The notes under the pieces: generated by a model
Told to the model about the DNA's origin: nothing
Database searches by the model: none
What the model saw: the letters and a program-made list of their open reading frames with translations, nothing else
Position numbers and translations under genes: made by a program
In this document: positions 17,118 through 26,483 of the stretch, in pieces
How the letters are laid out: each line of letters starts with the position of its first letter
Position numbering within the stretch: the stretch's first letter is position 1
From: Methylophilaceae bacterium
GTDB taxonomy: Bacteria > Pseudomonadota > Gammaproteobacteria > Burkholderiales > Methylophilaceae
Assembly: GCA_013141125.1 (NCBI GenBank)
Contig: JABFRO010000001.1
Coordinates: 1,798,001-1,862,000, forward strand
Length of the DNA stretch: 64,000 bases
Direction: 5' to 3'

Positions 17118-17663
17118 ATGTCTAATCCAATTATTTTCAAAGCAGGTGAAGCCACGGTATACACCCCCGGTAAAGATGTTACTGCCGCCATGCCGGAAAT
17201 TCTTATCGGCCGTGTTGATGGCCCAGTGGGTGCTGCTTTTGCCAACATGATGGCGCAAACCAAAGGCCATACCGCCATGTTTGTGGTGCGTGACATCAAC
17301 CAGCTGGTGCGCCCTGCCGCCATGATGGCACCCAAAGTGACATTGAAAGATTCAGCCAACATTGAACTGTTTGGTGGCGTGGTACAAGCCGCCACCGCTG
17401 ATGCTATTCTGGATTGTGTGATTGAAGGCATCATCCCCAAAGATCAGGTCAATGATCTGTGCATTATCAGCCTGGTCTGGATTGACCCGGGCTGTGCCAA
17501 AGAAGCCAATCTGGATAAGGCAGACATGTACAAAAACAACTACGAAGCCACCAAGCTGGCCATCAAGCGTGCGTTGAACGACGAACCTTCGATTGACGAA
17601 CTCATTAAAAACCGCCACACCATCAAACATTGCATGTGGGAAGAAAGCTGGGATCAAAAATAA
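17118..17663 (+). CDS. Formaldehyde-activating enzyme (Fae) homologue
   Basis: A 181-aa Fae-family protein. Fae condenses formaldehyde with tetrahydromethanopterin in methylotrophs and related bacteria. Shared features are ILIGRVDGPVGAAFA (about 28-42), IPKDQVNDLCIISLVWIDP and the tail YNNYEATKLAIKRAL-like segment (about 136-150). In classical Fae the catalytic His lies four residues before the LIG motif (HIDLLIG); here that place is Met (MPEILIG), so it may be a divergent paralogue (fae2/fae3-like) with another role. It has its own promoter and terminator, hence a single-gene unit. Confidence 0.85.
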   Translation: MSNPIIFKAGEATVYTPGKDVTAAMPEILIGRVDGPVGAAFANMMAQTKGHTAMFVVRDINQLVRPAAMMAPKVTLKDSANIELFGGVVQAATADAILDCVIEGIIPKDQVNDLCIISLVWIDPGCAKEANLDKADMYKNNYEATKLAIKRALNDEPSIDELIKNRHTIKHCMWEESWDQK

Positions 17664-17689
17664 TCCGGCTCAAGTTTAGGGAATAAAAT

Positions 17690-17717
17690 AAAAAAAGCAG
17701 CTTAGGCTGCTTTTTTT
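17690..17717 (+). terminator. Rho-independent terminator after fae-like gene
   Basis: AGCAGC (17696-17701), TTAG loop, GCTGCT (17706-17711), flanked by an A run on the left and T7 on the right, so it could work in both directions. Confidence 0.9.
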
Positions 17718-17817
17718 ATGGCCGAATCAAGCGTTTTCCTAATGCATTCTAAAAAAATCAAGCCATATGCCGATAAACAAAAACTGGCACGCTATCGCAA
17801 ATAATTTCGTGATGGAT

Positions 17818-17836
17818 ATTGCCGTTTATCGGCAAT
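17818..17836. other. Short hairpin upstream of the pilin operon
   Basis: ATTGCCG-TTTAT-CGGCAAT, a perfect 7-bp stem, 79 nt before the pilin start. It could be an operator or 5' leader structure. Related partial copies (CGGTTATCGG) follow within 25 nt. Confidence 0.35.
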
Positions 17837-17914
17837 TCATATCCGGTTATCGGTTAACGATAGCAATTGAAATGAATATTTTGCATGATAACGTCAAGCA
17901 CAAAGGAATCAACC

Positions 17915-18337
17915 ATGAACGCAAAAACCAAAACACCTAGTCAAGGCTTTACTCTTATTGAGCTGATGATTGTCGTCGCCATTATTGGCATTTTGGCGGC
18001 GATTGCTCTGCCCAATTACGCTGATTACGTCAAACGCGGCAAGGCGGCTGAAGCCACATCCATGCTGGCAGACTTAAGAGTCAAGATGGAGCAGTATTAT
18101 CAGGATAATCGCACCTATGTGGGCGGACCATGCGCACCTACCAATGGTGCCAAATATTTCACTTACACATGTAACCCCGCAGCAACGGCAACCACCTACA
18201 CAATAACCGCCACCAATGCTGCGGCTGACATGTCCGGCTTTGCCTTCAGTATTAATCAGGACAATACCAAAACCTCCACCTTCGATGGCACCACAGGTGC
18301 AACTTGTTGGCTAACAAGTAAAGGTGGCACATGCTAG
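17915..18337 (+). CDS. pilE: Type IV minor pilin PilE
   Basis: A type IV pilin of 140 aa. The prepilin peptidase site is [17 protein letters not shown], with Glu5 present and a hydrophobic helix to about residue 35. The Cys pair near the end (about C128 and C139) can form the D-loop disulfide. ATG 17915 gives a short charged leader and has AAAGGA upstream. It is the first gene of the fimT-pilV-pilW-pilX-pilY1 cluster and so is likely the minor pilin PilE, not the major subunit. Confidence 0.85.
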   Translation: MNAKTKTPSQGFTLIELMIVVAIIGILAAIALPNYADYVKRGKAAEATSMLADLRVKMEQYYQDNRTYVGGPCAPTNGAKYFTYTCNPAATATTYTITATNAAADMSGFAFSINQDNTKTSTFDGTTGATCWLTSKGGTC

Positions 18338-18882
18338 TTTCGGCTAAAAAAATCCAGTTCGGCTTTTCTTTGATCGAGCTGATGATCGCCGTTTCGCTCC
18401 TGGGTATTTTAACGGCACTGGCCATGCCCAGCTATCGCAACTGGATACAAAACACCATGATCCGCAATGCGGCGGAATCCATACAAAATGGCCTGCAAAA
18501 AGCGCGTATGGAAGCGGTTAAACACAATGCGAATGTGCAATTTGTATTAGGTGCCAATTCAGCATGGTCCGTTGGCTGCGTAACCGTCACTGCCGATTGT
18601 CCAGACCCGATAGAACAGCGCGCAGCCAAAGAAGGTTCTTCAACCAACATCAGCGCCACCGCGACACCGGCAGGTGCAACAACGATTATTTTTACCAACT
18701 TGGGAACCGTATCACCCAGCCCACCTGCAGCTACAGTGCCATTCACTCAGCTGGATATTGATAACTCCACATTGTCCGCAGCGGATAGCCGGAATTTACG
18801 CATCACATTAACCGCGAATGGCAGCGTGCGCATGTGCGACCCGGACTCGAGTTTATCCACAGATGATCCGCGTAAATGTTAA
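18331..18882 (+). CDS. fimT: Type IV pseudopilin FimT/GspH family
   Basis: A 183-aa pilin-like protein: cleavage site [17 protein letters not shown], a typical FimT helix, then [20 protein letters not shown] (about 50-69), the hallmark of the GspH/FimT domain. A C-terminal Cys pair is present. The start overlaps the end of pilE by 7 nt. It likely primes pilus assembly together with the downstream minor pilins. Confidence 0.88.
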   Translation: MLVSAKKIQFGFSLIELMIAVSLLGILTALAMPSYRNWIQNTMIRNAAESIQNGLQKARMEAVKHNANVQFVLGANSAWSVGCVTVTADCPDPIEQRAAKEGSSTNISATATPAGATTIIFTNLGTVSPSPPAATVPFTQLDIDNSTLSAADSRNLRITLTANGSVRMCDPDSSLSTDDPRKC

Positions 18883-18922
18883 ATAAAAACTGTCAACTCG
18901 TCCAATAGCAGAGAAAGAACAC

Positions 18923-19351
18923 ATGAAAAACTTTCACAACCAGTGTTCATCCAACCATATGAATAAACGAAAACCCCGTTTACAAAAAGGTGTGGTATTG
19001 CTTGAGTCCCTTATTGCGATTTTGATATTTTCAATGGGTATTTTGGCCATTGCTGGCTTGCAGGCCTTTATGCTTAAAGGAACATCAGAAGCCAAAAACA
19101 GATCCGATGCCAGTGTAATTGCGCAGCGCAGGGTGGCCAGGATGTGGGCTGATGCAAAAGCTGATTCAGCAGCTCTATCAGCCGCTTATGCAGAAGTAGA
19201 TACGGTAGTACCAGAGCTGCCAAATGGATTAAGAACCACAGCTTTTAACGCAGCTGTGCCAGATGAAGTCACCGTGACAGTTACCTGGCAATCCCCTGGC
19301 GAACCCGTACATAATTTTTCTACAAACGCCAATATTGTTGGGGCAAGATGA
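18923..19351 (+). CDS. pilV: Type IV minor pilin PilV
   Basis: A 142-aa minor pilin. The processing site is KG|VVLLESLIAILIFSMG, with the LLES variant normal for PilV, then LAIAGLQAFMLKG. GAGAAAG precedes ATG 18923; an internal ATG at 18959 would give a shorter leader and is possible. The end overlaps the region of the pilW start (19353). Confidence 0.85.
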   Translation: MKNFHNQCSSNHMNKRKPRLQKGVVLLESLIAILIFSMGILAIAGLQAFMLKGTSEAKNRSDASVIAQRRVARMWADAKADSAALSAAYAEVDTVVPELPNGLRTTAFNAAVPDEVTVTVTWQSPGEPVHNFSTNANIVGAR

Positions 19352-19352
19352 T

Positions 19353-20525
19353 ATGCATCCATTCAATCAGCATCGCCTTCAAAAAAACCTTATCCCGCAA
19401 GCGGGCTATAGCCAAACGGGTTTCAGCCTGGTAGAGCTTTTGGTGGGCTTGGTCATAGGCCTGATAGTAAGCTTGGTGATTATGCAAATATTTTCTGTAT
19501 TTGAAGGACAAAAACGCACCACCTCCGGCACAGCAGATGCGCAAACCAGTGGCAGTGTGGCTTTATATAGCATACAAAGAGACGTGCAACTGGCAGGGTA
19601 TGGTTTGCCACTTTATGACAGAACCAATATGCCATTAACATGCACCACAACAAGTTTCGATCACGATGGCAATGGCGCAACACCTAACATTAATACCATA
19701 CCTATTGCAATTACGGATGGCGCGTTGGCAACCGATAGCGATACGGTAACTGTTCGCTATGGCACCTCAGCAAGCGCGGGTATTCCAGTGCTGGTTAAAA
19801 ACATAGCGGGCACGACTGTAACCGTTGATACCAATATGGCTTGCGCTAATGATCCGTACAACGACACTATTCCAAAAAGGAATAGCGTTTATGCTGTCAC
19901 CGGCAACACTGACTGCACAGTAACCATGGTGAATGATACCAATGCTAATTTAGCCGCAGCCCCCCAAAGCATTACTCTATTAAACACTGCAGGATTAACA
20001 ATTGATAAAACCAGTCTAGCCTGCCTAGGTGAGTGGCGCGAAGTTATTTACACCGTGAATGCCAATAACGAACTCACTCGAAACGACGAGCCGATTATTA
20101 CCGGCATTGTGAATATACAAGCGCAATATGGCATATCTGCCAATCCCACAAATAATGCTACTGGCAACCACATAGCGCAATGGGTAGATGCCACCGGAGT
20201 TTGGGCAGCACCAGGTAATACCAGTGCGACCTGTGACCTAGCCAATGCCAACAGAAACTGTATTAAAGCCGTGCGTATCGCTGTTGTGGCACGCAATGGT
20301 CTGCTTGAAAAGTTACCGGCTGTCTCTACTGCATGCAGCTCAACAACAGCGGCTAATCCTACCGGCGTATGTGCCTGGGATGCCACTTCAGCCGCACCTG
20401 TCAATGCCTCACCTGCCCCAGTCATTGATTTGTCCAATACGCAAAATTGGGACCAATACCGATATAAAGTGTATGAAACCATTATTCCCTTGCGCAATTT
20501 GGTTTGGACGAAAGAGCGATTATGA
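19353..20525 (+). CDS. pilW: Type IV pilus assembly protein PilW
   Basis: A 390-aa minor pilin/assembly protein. The processing site is TG|FSLVELLVGLVIGLIV after a 20-residue leader, then a conserved QRDVQLAGYGLP stretch (about 75-86) seen in PilW proteins. The middle is a Thr/Asn-rich beta domain with Cys pairs. ATG 19353 is preferred to the TTG at 19335. Its stop overlaps the pilX start (ATGA). Confidence 0.88.
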   Translation: MHPFNQHRLQKNLIPQAGYSQTGFSLVELLVGLVIGLIVSLVIMQIFSVFEGQKRTTSGTADAQTSGSVALYSIQRDVQLAGYGLPLYDRTNMPLTCTTTSFDHDGNGATPNINTIPIAITDGALATDSDTVTVRYGTSASAGIPVLVKNIAGTTVTVDTNMACANDPYNDTIPKRNSVYAVTGNTDCTVTMVNDTNANLAAAPQSITLLNTAGLTIDKTSLACLGEWREVIYTVNANNELTRNDEPIITGIVNIQAQYGISANPTNNATGNHIAQWVDATGVWAAPGNTSATCDLANANRNCIKAVRIAVVARNGLLEKLPAVSTACSSTTAANPTGVCAWDATSAAPVNASPAPVIDLSNTQNWDQYRYKVYETIIPLRNLVWTKERL

Positions 20526-21121
20526 GAACTCACCTTAAAAATAGATTTAGCAAGCTTGGTGGAAAAATGTTTAAGCAAAAACAACAAGGATTGGTGTTGT
20601 TTTTTGCACTGATTGCTCTTGTGGTCATGTCGCTTGCGGCCGTAGCGTTAATCCGTTCAATAGACACCAATAGTTTGATTGCAGGTAGCTTGTCATTTAA
20701 GCAATCCAGCATGTTTTCGGCAGATCGGGGCGTAGAAAACGCAATCACTTGGATTAAAACTGAAAATAGTGCTTCATTAAATGACGACGACAGCGCTAAT
20801 GGATATTTTGCTACCTCAGCTGCCGATGCCAGAGCGTTAGTCGATGCCAATGGTTTTGCTGACATGACAGATACACAAGGAAACACCATAAGCTATGTGG
20901 TACAGCGTATGTGCAGTAAGCAGGGGCTGGATACGGATACATACGAAGAAAAATTAACAAACTGCTTATTTGCACCAGGACCAGACCCCGGTTGTAAGGA
21001 AACACCGGATGTCTGTAAAAAAACCCCCCCTTTACCCACCAAGCAAATCATTTACCGCATTACGGCTAAAGTGGTTGGCCCCAGAAACACCACAAGCTAT
21101 ATACAAACCTTTGCTTTTTAA
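20522..21121 (+). CDS. pilX: Type IV pilus assembly protein PilX
   Basis: A 199-aa PilX-family minor pilin. KQQGLVLFFALIALVVMSLAA-type helix near residues 18-40; the processing Gly is followed by LVLFFALIALV as in PilX, which lacks the usual Glu5. Then FSADRGVENAITWI (about 62-75). The start overlaps pilW by 4 nt. PilX and PilY1 act together at the pilus tip in related bacteria. Confidence 0.85.
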   Translation: MRTHLKNRFSKLGGKMFKQKQQGLVLFFALIALVVMSLAAVALIRSIDTNSLIAGSLSFKQSSMFSADRGVENAITWIKTENSASLNDDDSANGYFATSAADARALVDANGFADMTDTQGNTISYVVQRMCSKQGLDTDTYEEKLTNCLFAPGPDPGCKETPDVCKKTPPLPTKQIIYRITAKVVGPRNTTSYIQTFAF

Positions 21122-21163
21122 ACTTCAATTTTTTGAAATGTCATATTGAGCGAGATCGACATC

Positions 21164-24100
21164 ATGATAAACGTAAAAACTCAACAGCTTTTCAACCAAT
21201 GTGCACGCAGACCTCAATACAAGCGCATGTTGTATCAGGTCGGCCTGGCGGCAAGCTTGCTGACAACGCTTGCTCTATTTCCTGCGAGCGTGTTTTCGGC
21301 TATGCCAGCGCTGGCGGAGAAGCCCCTAGGCAAACCTTCTGGCACGATCAAACCCAATCTAATGTTTGTGTTTGATACGTCAGGCAGTATGAGTAAAGAT
21401 TTAGCCAACGACACCTTAACCGACTGGGGACAATGTAAAGCGGCAGATAAAAATGTAAATGGCTTAAGTACAACAATAACAAAATTTACCATAGGCCCCA
21501 CAGCTGCTTTTCCTGCAAAACCTAATACACGCCTGACTATTTTCTTATCTCCGCACGTCAAAAATGTAAACGATTTAATCTACCTCACCATGCCAGGTAA
21601 ACCTACCTTGTCTGGTGTTTATAAAATTAAAGCGAAAAACACTGGGAGTTCCAGTAGCGGTGCTGTGTCAAAATTTAATGAGATAACGCAAGCACAAATA
21701 ATCGGTGGCGTAGTCAAAACAGGGTTGATTACACAAGCTCTCAATCTCCCAGTCAAAACTGGGTTGATTACACAAGCACTCAATCTCCCGACTAAAGTTG
21801 GCCAGTTTGGATATACCACTGGTGACCCTGGTGTGAATGGCTGTAGCGTCACCACTGCAGCCCCAGCCAATAGCGGTAACCTCATCAGTGACTTGAATCT
21901 GGGTGGCGGTTTTGTAGTTGGTAAATTTGGCGTCACTGCAACACCTAGTAGTAGCTGTTATTGGAAGGATCCCAAAGATAAAACTGGCTGTGCTGTGCCC
22001 ACTAGCCAACCAGCAAATAACGGAAGCATTACCACCGATTACAAAACGATGGACGGTATGCTGGTTAACCCAGATGGAACAGTCACTGCAACAGCCGATA
22101 GCCGTTGTTATTGGAACGATCCAAAAGATAAAACTGGCTGTGCAGTGACCAGCGTTCAGCCGTCGCATACGGCTACTACTAGTAGTATAAATAAAGGTGG
22201 CGGTCAACTGGTGAATCCAGACGGCTCGCTTGGGGGCGCAGATGCCCGTTGCTTTTGGTTGGATAAGCCAGATACAAATACAACTGGCTGTAAAGTGACC
22301 AGCGCTCAGCCGCCGCATACGGCGACTACTGTTGCTATAAATAAAGGTGGCGGTAAACTGGTAAATCCAGACGGAACCGTGACTGCAACAGATGATCCGC
22401 GTTGCTATTGGTTGGATAGTGCTGATACCTCTGCCGAAAATAGTATTGAGGTAGATATCGCAGCCGACACACCAGCCACTTATGTTGTGGGTACCGATGC
22501 GGAAGCCTTAGATGCGCGTATTGTTAATGCCCCAACAACCCCAAATACTTTGTCAACATGTTTGGATGAACCACCGAACCGTGCCGCTCAGGTGAATACT
22601 TTGTTTTATGACCCCAACGTTGAATATGTGCCACCACCCAAACCAACACTGGTTGGCTTAGGAACAGCATCCCCTGCCAATAGATTACCCTCCATGACAT
22701 CTGCCTATACTACAAACTGGGCTAATGTTCGGATAGATGGCACTAGACTTAAGGCCAATGGAGACCCCGTAACGAATGCAAATGGAACACCTTGCAACAC
22801 TGGAGGTACTAATCTACTGACTTGTAATAATACCTATCAAGCGCCTGATGGCACGTTTGACTTCACAAAATGGAAAGAAATGGTCTATTGCGACACCCCC
22901 GATCGACCTGCTGCCTTTAGTACCGACAGAGCTTGGATGGAGGACTCTAGCCGTTGTAAGCGTAATATTCCTGTCGCTAATACGGTGTTAACCTCACCTA
23001 ATTGGCCTTACAGATATCCAGAAATTACTACAGGTATATTACCTATTGCGCCTAATCAAACTAACTGGCAAACGCCTGCGGTAGAGCATCAAAATGGGCA
23101 ATCTAAAGGTACCAAGAACCCAGCCTTTGATTTTAGCGGTGGGGCATATTACGCCTTTGGTAAGACCTATAATTATGCTGTTCCCTACTATTACACCATT
23201 AAGCCTATTGAGTATTGTACAAGGCCAGATTTAAAAACATGCAACTTGCAAAATGCGGCGGATGCTACCTATCCATATCCTTCTTATGTGCGCTACTGTA
23301 AAACACGGCTGCAATCTACTGACACAACAAATGCGTATTCGGGTGATTGCCAAGCGGCCTACACTGGCGCACAAGAAAATACTGACTATAAATTTGCGCG
23401 TTATGGCTTATTTGAAAAAACCGAGGTCAAACCTAGCGTTACTAGCTATCCCAAAGGCACTGATCGTAAAGATTGCTTAGGGGCAACGTGTACTTATAAT
23501 GAAGAAATGACCAATATTGCCAATTGGTATGCTTACTACAGAACCCGTATTCAACTAATGAAAAGTGCAGCGGGACGCACCTTTGACACCTTGGACGAGA
23601 ATTATCGTGTAGGTTTAATTACTGTTGAATACTTTAACGAAGTGGCAGGCAACTATTTGCCCATTAAAGATTTTATTCCTGGCACTAATTTCCAAAAACA
23701 AAAGTGGTTTGAAACCCTATATAGCAGGTGGCCAGAGGGAGGTACTGGTTTACGTAATGTGTTGGCTACTGTGGGTAGAATCTATGCGGGGAAAAAACCT
23801 GTCACAGGCTTTACTGCTACTTCAGATGACCCTGTACAGTACTCTTGCCAAAAGAACTATACCTTACTCACCACTGATGGTTATTGGACGGAAGATGCTT
23901 TATATGGGGTAAAAGGTACTAAAATTGACGGTAGTACAACAGTAGGTAATCAAGATACCGCGCCTACACCAAGACCACAGCGTGAAGGCGCAGCAGCCAT
24001 TGACAGCTTGGCCGATGTGGCGCAGTACTATTATGAAACAGATATTCGCAGCACAACCAATGCCAATTGTACGGGCTCATTGGGTGCGGATGTTTGTTTG

Positions 24101-26377
24101 AATGATGTAAAAACAACCGCCGATGATCCCAAAACAACACAGCACATGACAACCTACACCTTGGGCTTGGGCGTGGATGGTCTATTAAACTCGACCGACT
24201 ATAAATCAGCTACGGTTGGCGATTATGCTGATTTGATTAGTGGTGCAGCAAATTGGCCTGTACCAGGTCCTGACAATGGAGACACTACTTTTACAGCTCT
24301 TGAGCGCGCCACCGTAGATGATCTTTGGCATGCAGCAGTAAACGGTCACGGCACTTATTTTAGTGCCAGAAACCCGCAACAGGTTATTACCGGGATAGGC
24401 AATACCTTGGTGAAACTCGGTGATGCCATTGGTACTGGCTCAGCAACATCCTTAAGCAACAATACACCGGTGGCAGGTGATAACTACGCCTATAGTGCCA
24501 GGTATGTAACAGGCACTTGGACAGGTAATTTGTTTGCCCGTACCATTGCCAGCGATGGCACGTTAAGTACCGGAGCAGTTTGGTGTGTTGAAAATGAATC
24601 AAGTGTCACGCCGCCGTGTACGCCTGATACAACAACGGGTCTCAATACAAAAGTTGGCGCCAATACAGACACCCGTACCATTTACGCCAATGTGAATGGT
24701 AGTTTATTGAAATTTGACTATAATAATTTAACAGCAACGCAACAGGCTTTTTTCAATACACCCAATATTAACGGTTTAAGCCAAAAGCCTGATTATAATG
24801 CTTATCAATTAACCAAACTTGGCGGGGCAAGCTTGGTTAATTACCTGCGTGGCCAAACTGAATATGACAGACGGCCTGCAAACAACCTTAATGTACCGCC
24901 AGCTACAACGGGCGATAATCGCTTATATCGCGAGCGGACAGCTGTTTTAGGCGATATTGTAGATTCTGACCCGGTTTTTGTTGGGGAATCCCAGACGGAC
25001 TATGCTGATGCTGGATACACCGCTTTCAAAGCCACAACAGCAATCAGGGACAGAATGGTTTATGTAGGTGCTAATGATGGTATGTTGCATGCCTTTAATG
25101 CGAACACTGGCGAAGAGCGTTGGGCTTATGTGCCAACTAAAGTGATGCCAAGCATGTGGAAGCTGGCCGATGAAGATTATCGATACAAACATACCAATTT
25201 TGTGAATGCGAAAATGACCGTGTCGGATGTTTATGTAGGTGGTACATGGAAAACAATTCTGGTAAGCGGTTTTGGTCAGGGCGGACGAGGTTATTTTGCC
25301 CTGGATATTACAAACCCTAGCCTCCCGCCTACCTTGCTATGGGAAACAGATGATGCCAGCACTTGGGATAATTTAGGCTACAGTTATGGCAAGCCAGTCG
25401 TCACAAAAAGAGCTATAGACAATAAATGGGTAGTCGCCATTACCTCGGGCTATAACAACACTTCACCTGGTAATGGAGAAGGCAGATTGTTTGTGTTAGA
25501 TGCAGGCACAGGTGCTGAACTTATTGCAGGTGGCATCACTACTGGTGTGGGTACAAGCTCAACCCCAAGCGGTTTGGCTCAAATTTCCGGTTTTGTTAGC
25601 AGCCCCTTCATAAACAATGTCGCACAATATATTTACGGGGGTGATCTGTTTGGCAATTTGTGGCGTTTTGATCTTAATACAAACGCTGTAATGAAATTCA
25701 CTACATTAGTTGATAATGGTGATATTCCACAACCAATTACCGTTGCGCCTACTTTGGGTGAAATTGACAATAACCGTGTAGTATTTATTGGGTCAGGAAA
25801 ATATATTGAACCTGATGATTTGCTATCAGTAAACTTTAGCCAACAGACTTTATATGGCATTAAAGATGCTGATGTTATTTCGACAATTACAGGTTTACGT
25901 GCAACGCTTGTAGAGCAAACGCTGACAGGGTCAATCGGTACCAGGGATTTTACTACCACGGCTCCTGTAGACTGGGCATCCAAGAACGGATGGTTTGTGG
26001 ATTTGCCTAACAGCACAACCACTGGAGAGCGTGAAAATGTAAAAGCCATCTTGGCATCTGGCACACTAATCGTGCCTACGATGGTTCCGCCAACTGGCGT
26101 ATGCGGTGAAGGTATGGGCTGGTTAAATGTCTTTGACTATAGAACAGGCGGTGCAGTAGATTCTACACTTAGTACCGTAGGTTCTACACAAGTTACGTCA
26201 CCTATGGCAGGGTTATATCTTGTATACGACCATGCTAATCTGGACAACGACAAGGCTACAGTGGGGGCTGATTTCAATGATGGCCGCAATGATAATGGCG
26301 GAGAAGAAGTGAAGTTTAAAAAGAATGGTGAATTCTTAGGTAAACGAAGCATTTGGAGAGAGTTAATAACGCCATAA
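21164..26377 (+). CDS. pilY1: Type IV pilus tip adhesin PilY1, enlarged
   Basis: A 1737-aa PilY1. Signal peptide about residues 1-52, then a von Willebrand A domain with MIDAS motif FDTSGSMS (D71, S73, S75). About 600 extra residues, including four 50-aa Cys-paired repeats, separate the MIDAS from the rest of the A domain (YRVGLITVEYFN, about 805; LLTTDGYWTEDA, about 905). The C-terminal seven-bladed propeller spans about 1240-1720, with FVGANDGMLHAFNANTGEE-like and GDLFGNLWRFDL motifs. The Asp-rich calcium loop that normally precedes YxGDLxGNLWRFD reads FINNVAQYIY here and lacks its acidic ligands. ATG 21164 is preferred to TTG 21146. Last gene of the pilin operon. Confidence 0.92.
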   Translation: MINVKTQQLFNQCARRPQYKRMLYQVGLAASLLTTLALFPASVFSAMPALAEKPLGKPSGTIKPNLMFVFDTSGSMSKDLANDTLTDWGQCKAADKNVNGLSTTITKFTIGPTAAFPAKPNTRLTIFLSPHVKNVNDLIYLTMPGKPTLSGVYKIKAKNTGSSSSGAVSKFNEITQAQIIGGVVKTGLITQALNLPVKTGLITQALNLPTKVGQFGYTTGDPGVNGCSVTTAAPANSGNLISDLNLGGGFVVGKFGVTATPSSSCYWKDPKDKTGCAVPTSQPANNGSITTDYKTMDGMLVNPDGTVTATADSRCYWNDPKDKTGCAVTSVQPSHTATTSSINKGGGQLVNPDGSLGGADARCFWLDKPDTNTTGCKVTSAQPPHTATTVAINKGGGKLVNPDGTVTATDDPRCYWLDSADTSAENSIEVDIAADTPATYVVGTDAEALDARIVNAPTTPNTLSTCLDEPPNRAAQVNTLFYDPNVEYVPPPKPTLVGLGTASPANRLPSMTSAYTTNWANVRIDGTRLKANGDPVTNANGTPCNTGGTNLLTCNNTYQAPDGTFDFTKWKEMVYCDTPDRPAAFSTDRAWMEDSSRCKRNIPVANTVLTSPNWPYRYPEITTGILPIAPNQTNWQTPAVEHQNGQSKGTKNPAFDFSGGAYYAFGKTYNYAVPYYYTIKPIEYCTRPDLKTCNLQNAADATYPYPSYVRYCKTRLQSTDTTNAYSGDCQAAYTGAQENTDYKFARYGLFEKTEVKPSVTSYPKGTDRKDCLGATCTYNEEMTNIANWYAYYRTRIQLMKSAAGRTFDTLDENYRVGLITVEYFNEVAGNYLPIKDFIPGTNFQKQKWFETLYSRWPEGGTGLRNVLATVGRIYAGKKPVTGFTATSDDPVQYSCQKNYTLLTTDGYWTEDALYGVKGTKIDGSTTVGNQDTAPTPRPQREGAAAIDSLADVAQYYYETDIRSTTNANCTGSLGADVCLNDVKTTADDPKTTQHMTTYTLGLGVDGLLNSTDYKSATVGDYADLISGAANWPVPGPDNGDTTFTALERATVDDLWHAAVNGHGTYFSARNPQQVITGIGNTLVKLGDAIGTGSATSLSNNTPVAGDNYAYSARYVTGTWTGNLFARTIASDGTLSTGAVWCVENESSVTPPCTPDTTTGLNTKVGANTDTRTIYANVNGSLLKFDYNNLTATQQAFFNTPNINGLSQKPDYNAYQLTKLGGASLVNYLRGQTEYDRRPANNLNVPPATTGDNRLYRERTAVLGDIVDSDPVFVGESQTDYADAGYTAFKATTAIRDRMVYVGANDGMLHAFNANTGEERWAYVPTKVMPSMWKLADEDYRYKHTNFVNAKMTVSDVYVGGTWKTILVSGFGQGGRGYFALDITNPSLPPTLLWETDDASTWDNLGYSYGKPVVTKRAIDNKWVVAITSGYNNTSPGNGEGRLFVLDAGTGAELIAGGITTGVGTSSTPSGLAQISGFVSSPFINNVAQYIYGGDLFGNLWRFDLNTNAVMKFTTLVDNGDIPQPITVAPTLGEIDNNRVVFIGSGKYIEPDDLLSVNFSQQTLYGIKDADVISTITGLRATLVEQTLTGSIGTRDFTTTAPVDWASKNGWFVDLPNSTTTGERENVKAILASGTLIVPTMVPPTGVCGEGMGWLNVFDYRTGGAVDSTLSTVGSTQVTSPMAGLYLVYDHANLDNDKATVGADFNDGRNDNGGEEVKFKKNGEFLGKRSIWRELITP
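21713..21790 (+). repeat. Tandem 39-bp repeat (two copies) in pilY1
   Basis: Two near-identical 39-bp units, starting GTCAAAAC at 21713 and 21752, each coding 13 residues including GLITQALNLP. They lie just before the longer repeats and keep the reading frame. Confidence 0.85.
21839..22436 (+). repeat. Four tandem 150-bp repeats in pilY1
   Basis: Units begin at the GGCTG (Gly-Cys) of 21839, 21986, 22136 and 22286, spaced 147, 150 and 150 bp. The coded unit is GC-V--SQP then a Gly-rich run, LVNPDGTVTA, D-RCYW-D: two cysteines, a short Trp-ending motif and an Asp-Gly turn. The last three are most alike. This looks like recent in-frame amplification of a small disulfide-bonded module. Confidence 0.85.
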
Positions 26378-26400
26378 CTAAAGTCATATTATGATACTTA

Positions 26401-26438
26401 AAAAACCACAGCGACTTAATCGTTACTGTGGTTTTTTT
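26401..26438 (+). terminator. Rho-independent terminator after pilY1
   Basis: AAAAACCACAG pairs with CTGTGGTTTTT across a loop that has a further small stem, ending in T7. It is 24 nt after the pilY1 stop and can also serve the convergent gene at 26484. Confidence 0.9.
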
Positions 26439-26483
26439 ATATGATTCACAACGAATTGAATCCACATCCCAGTAAGAACTTAT

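Noticed and set aside
17785-17799. TGGCAC followed by TCGCA upstream of the pilin operon, resembling a sigma-54 promoter
   Set aside because: The distance between the invariant GG and GC is one base short of the consensus and sigma-54 tolerates this poorly; the downstream element also has a mismatch.
21713-21790. Two 39-bp repeats that could look like a CRISPR fragment
   Set aside because: They are directly tandem with no spacers, keep the pilY1 reading frame and have no cas gene nearby.
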